64,000 nucleotides of DNA. It comes from Lepidurus packardi. Its lineage: Eukaryota > Arthropoda > Branchiopoda > Notostraca > Triopsidae. Under the pieces are notes generated by a model, which ran no database searches, was not told the DNA's origin, and saw nothing but the letters and a program-made list of their open reading frames with translations. The stretch covers positions 1-64,000 of the forward strand of contig JAKZAN010000160.1 in assembly GCA_023053545.1 (NCBI GenBank). Reading direction: 5' to 3'. Both the position numbers and the translations under genes were made by a program. Shown piece after piece: positions 61,901-64,000 of this stretch (within the stretch, counting starts at the first letter, position 1; every line of letters begins with the position of its first letter).

Positions 61901-63381
61901 TAAGTTATCAAGTCCTTCCTCGACATCATGTTGAGGCCTGACGATAAAATGGTAAGATCCCATTCCTTAGATAACCTCCCTCAACTCTCTACTGATTCTA
62001 GATGAAAATACTAAGTTTCCAAGACACCTACAACAAATTACTTTCTGAAGAACAGGGTCTACTCCAAATCCAGCAAGCCAAAGCGCACCTCATCGACAAA
62101 CTAGATGTCATGTACGATGGAATGTGGGACAGCATATGCGCCAAAAAGGACGAGGCTCTCCATCATAGGACAAACATACTTAACTCCCCATGGCTTGAGA
62201 ATGAGTGTAGCCTGGTAGCCAACGGCATCTAAAGGGCCATCCAGATTTAACTCAACTGTTCTACAGAACTTCTAGAACTGGCTATCAACATAAATCTTGC
62301 TAGCCAAGGAAAAGCAGTCTTGTAAGTAGGAGATCATATCACGATTGATAGCATGGATCCCAAGACATCAACATCGCCATTTGTATTGTGCAAAAATGAT
62401 CCGAATGCCTTCCCTCGACTAAACCAAATTTTTGAAAACCTGACTAGGATCAGCCAATAACTCTAACAATGGGTAAGGTATAGACTACAGAAGGCTTTCG
62501 GGAATAAGGAGGCTTTCAGCACTTAAGCACTGGATGATGTGATAAAAGAAGAAGCTGGCAAGTTGAGAGAAAAGGCCACAAGGATCATTGACCACGGAGC
62601 CTCGCGTATCCGAGAATATCGTGCGATGTTTAATCTACTGGCTCAGAGAATGGATGACTGGATAATCTTCGGAATAAAAAATGAAAATGATGCCACTCTC
62701 ACATGCATCAAGGAGATCAAAAAGTGCATCAGCGAAGGAAAAAAAGCCAATGTCAGAGAACTGCAGATTACAGAACCCCAATAGATGTATAAACCCTTCC
62801 CGTACTACAGCACCGCCCATCTGCCAACCTTTTCGCAGGCCCTCGAAGAACGGAGGATGGTCGTGGAAGATCTCAAAACACTGTATCATGACTGGGAACA
62901 TCATAGTATTAGTTATGCTCTGTTCAAACCATACTTCCAGAGACGCATAAAAAATCAACTCTTGCCTAGCTACTTTAATAAAGGACTAAGCTTCGATCGG
63001 ATCGAGCAGTACTTCGTCGAGAACGGATGTATCAATGGTTTTGAGTTGAGCGTGGCTCTTCTCCTGTACGATAAGACTGTGCCCACGGAGGAAGAGATCG
63101 AGGAACTGAGGAAAACAGTAAAATAAAAGATTATTGTGTAGCAGGGAGGCAGAAATACCAGCCATCTCGGGTCAAGTATTGATCTGGTTAGTTTCCTGGA
63201 GTGCAAAATGTATTTCTAAAAGATGCCACCGGATAATGAAGACCTGGGAATCAAATGCCTGCTGTTCGAGACGTTCCGCAGCCCCCACAGCCAGGAGATT
63301 GAGATCGAGAGACTGTGCGAGACTGTGTCACAGCTGAGTCTAATGCAAGTGTAAAGGTTTTAACGTCTGGTGGGCAACTGA
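58938..63381 (+). CDS. SPEF2: Central-pair protein SPEF2/CPC1-like
   Basis: A 1453-residue protein from three exons (introns 61747-61778 and 61952-62001; exons 2809, 173 and 1380 nt, TGA stop). The N terminus is a CH-like domain (LNSWLKSLKIPSEPKSLKDF, then NGYLFGQIFGKLHL) that in SPEF2/CPC1 binds microtubules. Long coiled coils follow. At about residue 575 lies the family's adenylate-kinase-like domain, LKIAISGSTFSGRKTQGEKL with YGLLVIDPYQIIKEAL; its P-loop reads GSTFSGRKT, with an extra Arg before the Lys-Thr. The C-terminal third is helical with an EF-hand-like end (GCINGFELSVALLLYD). It is a component of the central-pair C1 projection of motile cilia. It is shorter than human SPEF2 (1822). 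Confidence 0.9.
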
Positions 63382-63742
63382 GGAATGATGATGCAATAGT
63401 TGAGTGACTATTTTGTCACATTTATAAACAACCATGTTGATTGATGATAGACAATAGAAGTATGCTGGACGACAGGAGAGGATGGAATGCATTGCTTTGA
63501 CCGGGTGTGGCTGCGGCGAAGTAGCAAATAAATAATACTAATATAAACGTGGGACTGAAACCCTTGGGTATGGGTCCCGACCCCATTGAGTTCACTAAAA
63601 AATGGAGGGAAAAATAAAAATTAATCGAGAGGTTTGAAATAGGGATTGTGGTGTTTCCCTGATCTTTTGTGCCTGCCTTATAATTTGAATACCAAATTAG
63701 TTCCTCTTATCACCTAATCCAATACCTATTCCCTTGGAGCTT
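63382..63742. other. Intergenic, nothing recognised
   Basis: The spacer between two plus-strand genes, AT-rich toward the next ATG. No RNA gene is recognised. Confidence 0.4.
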
Positions 63743-64000
63743 ATGCTGCCCGAAAGTGATTCTGACTCCAACAACCCTGAGCAGAACCTCAATAAACTGA
63801 ACCCTATCAGGGTCCACTCGCCCTCCCCAGCGCCAAGTAAGCAACAAGTCCTCATCTCCCTTCAGTCCTGACTTCTCAGTCCAAATCCACCCCGCGCCTC
63901 ATCATCGACCGTATTGAGCTCTTCAACTTCAAATCCTATGCTGACAAACAGGTGATCGGCCCCTTTCATACTAATTTCAGCAGCGTGGTGGGGCCCAACG
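63743..64000 (+). CDS. SMC4: Condensin subunit SMC4, N-terminal fragment cut by window end
   Basis: The start of an SMC ATPase, from the ATG at 63743 with one intron (63837-63865). After ~40 disordered residues comes RLIIDRIELFNFKSYADKQ and VIGPFHTNFSSVVGPN, the N-terminal ATP-binding head just before the Walker A loop. The combination FKSYA with GPFH and F-S-x-x-VGPN matches SMC4 of condensin better than SMC1, SMC2 or SMC3. SMC4 pairs with SMC2 to compact chromosomes. The rest lies beyond base 64000. Confidence 0.85.

Noticed and set aside
1..64000. Reading the window in the standard genetic code, with many small or broken genes
   Set aside because: Conserved proteins continue in the same frame across TAA/TAG and stop at TGA, so the genes are intact and the code is altered.

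Overview
The window is the left end of a ciliate macronuclear chromosome. Bases 1-240 are about 40 tandem CCCCAA repeats, the telomere class of Tetrahymena, Paramecium and relatives. Genes read correctly only if TAA and TAG encode glutamine and TGA is the sole stop. Conserved proteins (calpain, IFT121, SPEF2, VPS13, farnesyltransferase alpha) run unbroken through many in-frame TAA/TAG codons and close at TGA. The base composition is clearly less AT-rich than Tetrahymena or Paramecium, so I do not name a genus. Introns are short, mostly 25-60 bp, and all 35 placed here start with GTA and end in AG.

Layout. 0.2-9 kb: subtelomere, an MFS transporter, a RING protein, a cNMP-domain protein, and an AK9-like multi-module nucleotide kinase on the minus strand. 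9-16 kb: a leucine-rich protein, a prenyltransferase alpha subunit, a cyclin-Y-like protein and a calpain. 16-25 kb: two low-complexity or coiled-coil proteins, a PKA regulatory-subunit-like protein, tRNA-Asp and a proline-rich protein. 25-39 kb: a small coiled-coil protein, an OSCA/TMEM63 channel, a 2755-residue VPS13 lipid-transfer protein and a small HTH-like protein. 39-48 kb: small membrane and coiled-coil proteins and two LRR proteins. 48-64 kb: a HEAT-repeat protein resembling dynein assembly factor DNAAF5, a coiled-coil protein, a serine carboxypeptidase, LSM5, IFT121/WDR35, SPEF2/CPC1 and the start of SMC4.

In function the window is mainly eukaryotic housekeeping. There is a strong cilium theme: IFT121, SPEF2, a DNAAF5-like protein, an AK9-like kinase and a PKA-R-like protein. 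Other genes serve membrane transport and lipid transfer (MFS, TMEM63, VPS13) and cell cycle or chromosome structure (cyclin-Y-like, SMC4). No mobile element, CRISPR array, rRNA or viral gene was seen. The intron joins were worked out by hand. For nearly every multi-exon gene the summed exon length is an exact multiple of three ending at TGA, which supports the joins.

The most unusual signals are introns placed at one fixed position of the leucine-rich repeat in two different LRR genes, and an LSM5 gene whose natural end falls on a TAA that should be read as glutamine. Others are a TGA in the cyclin gene followed by a further open frame, and a PKA-R-like protein with one plausible and one degraded cyclic-nucleotide site.
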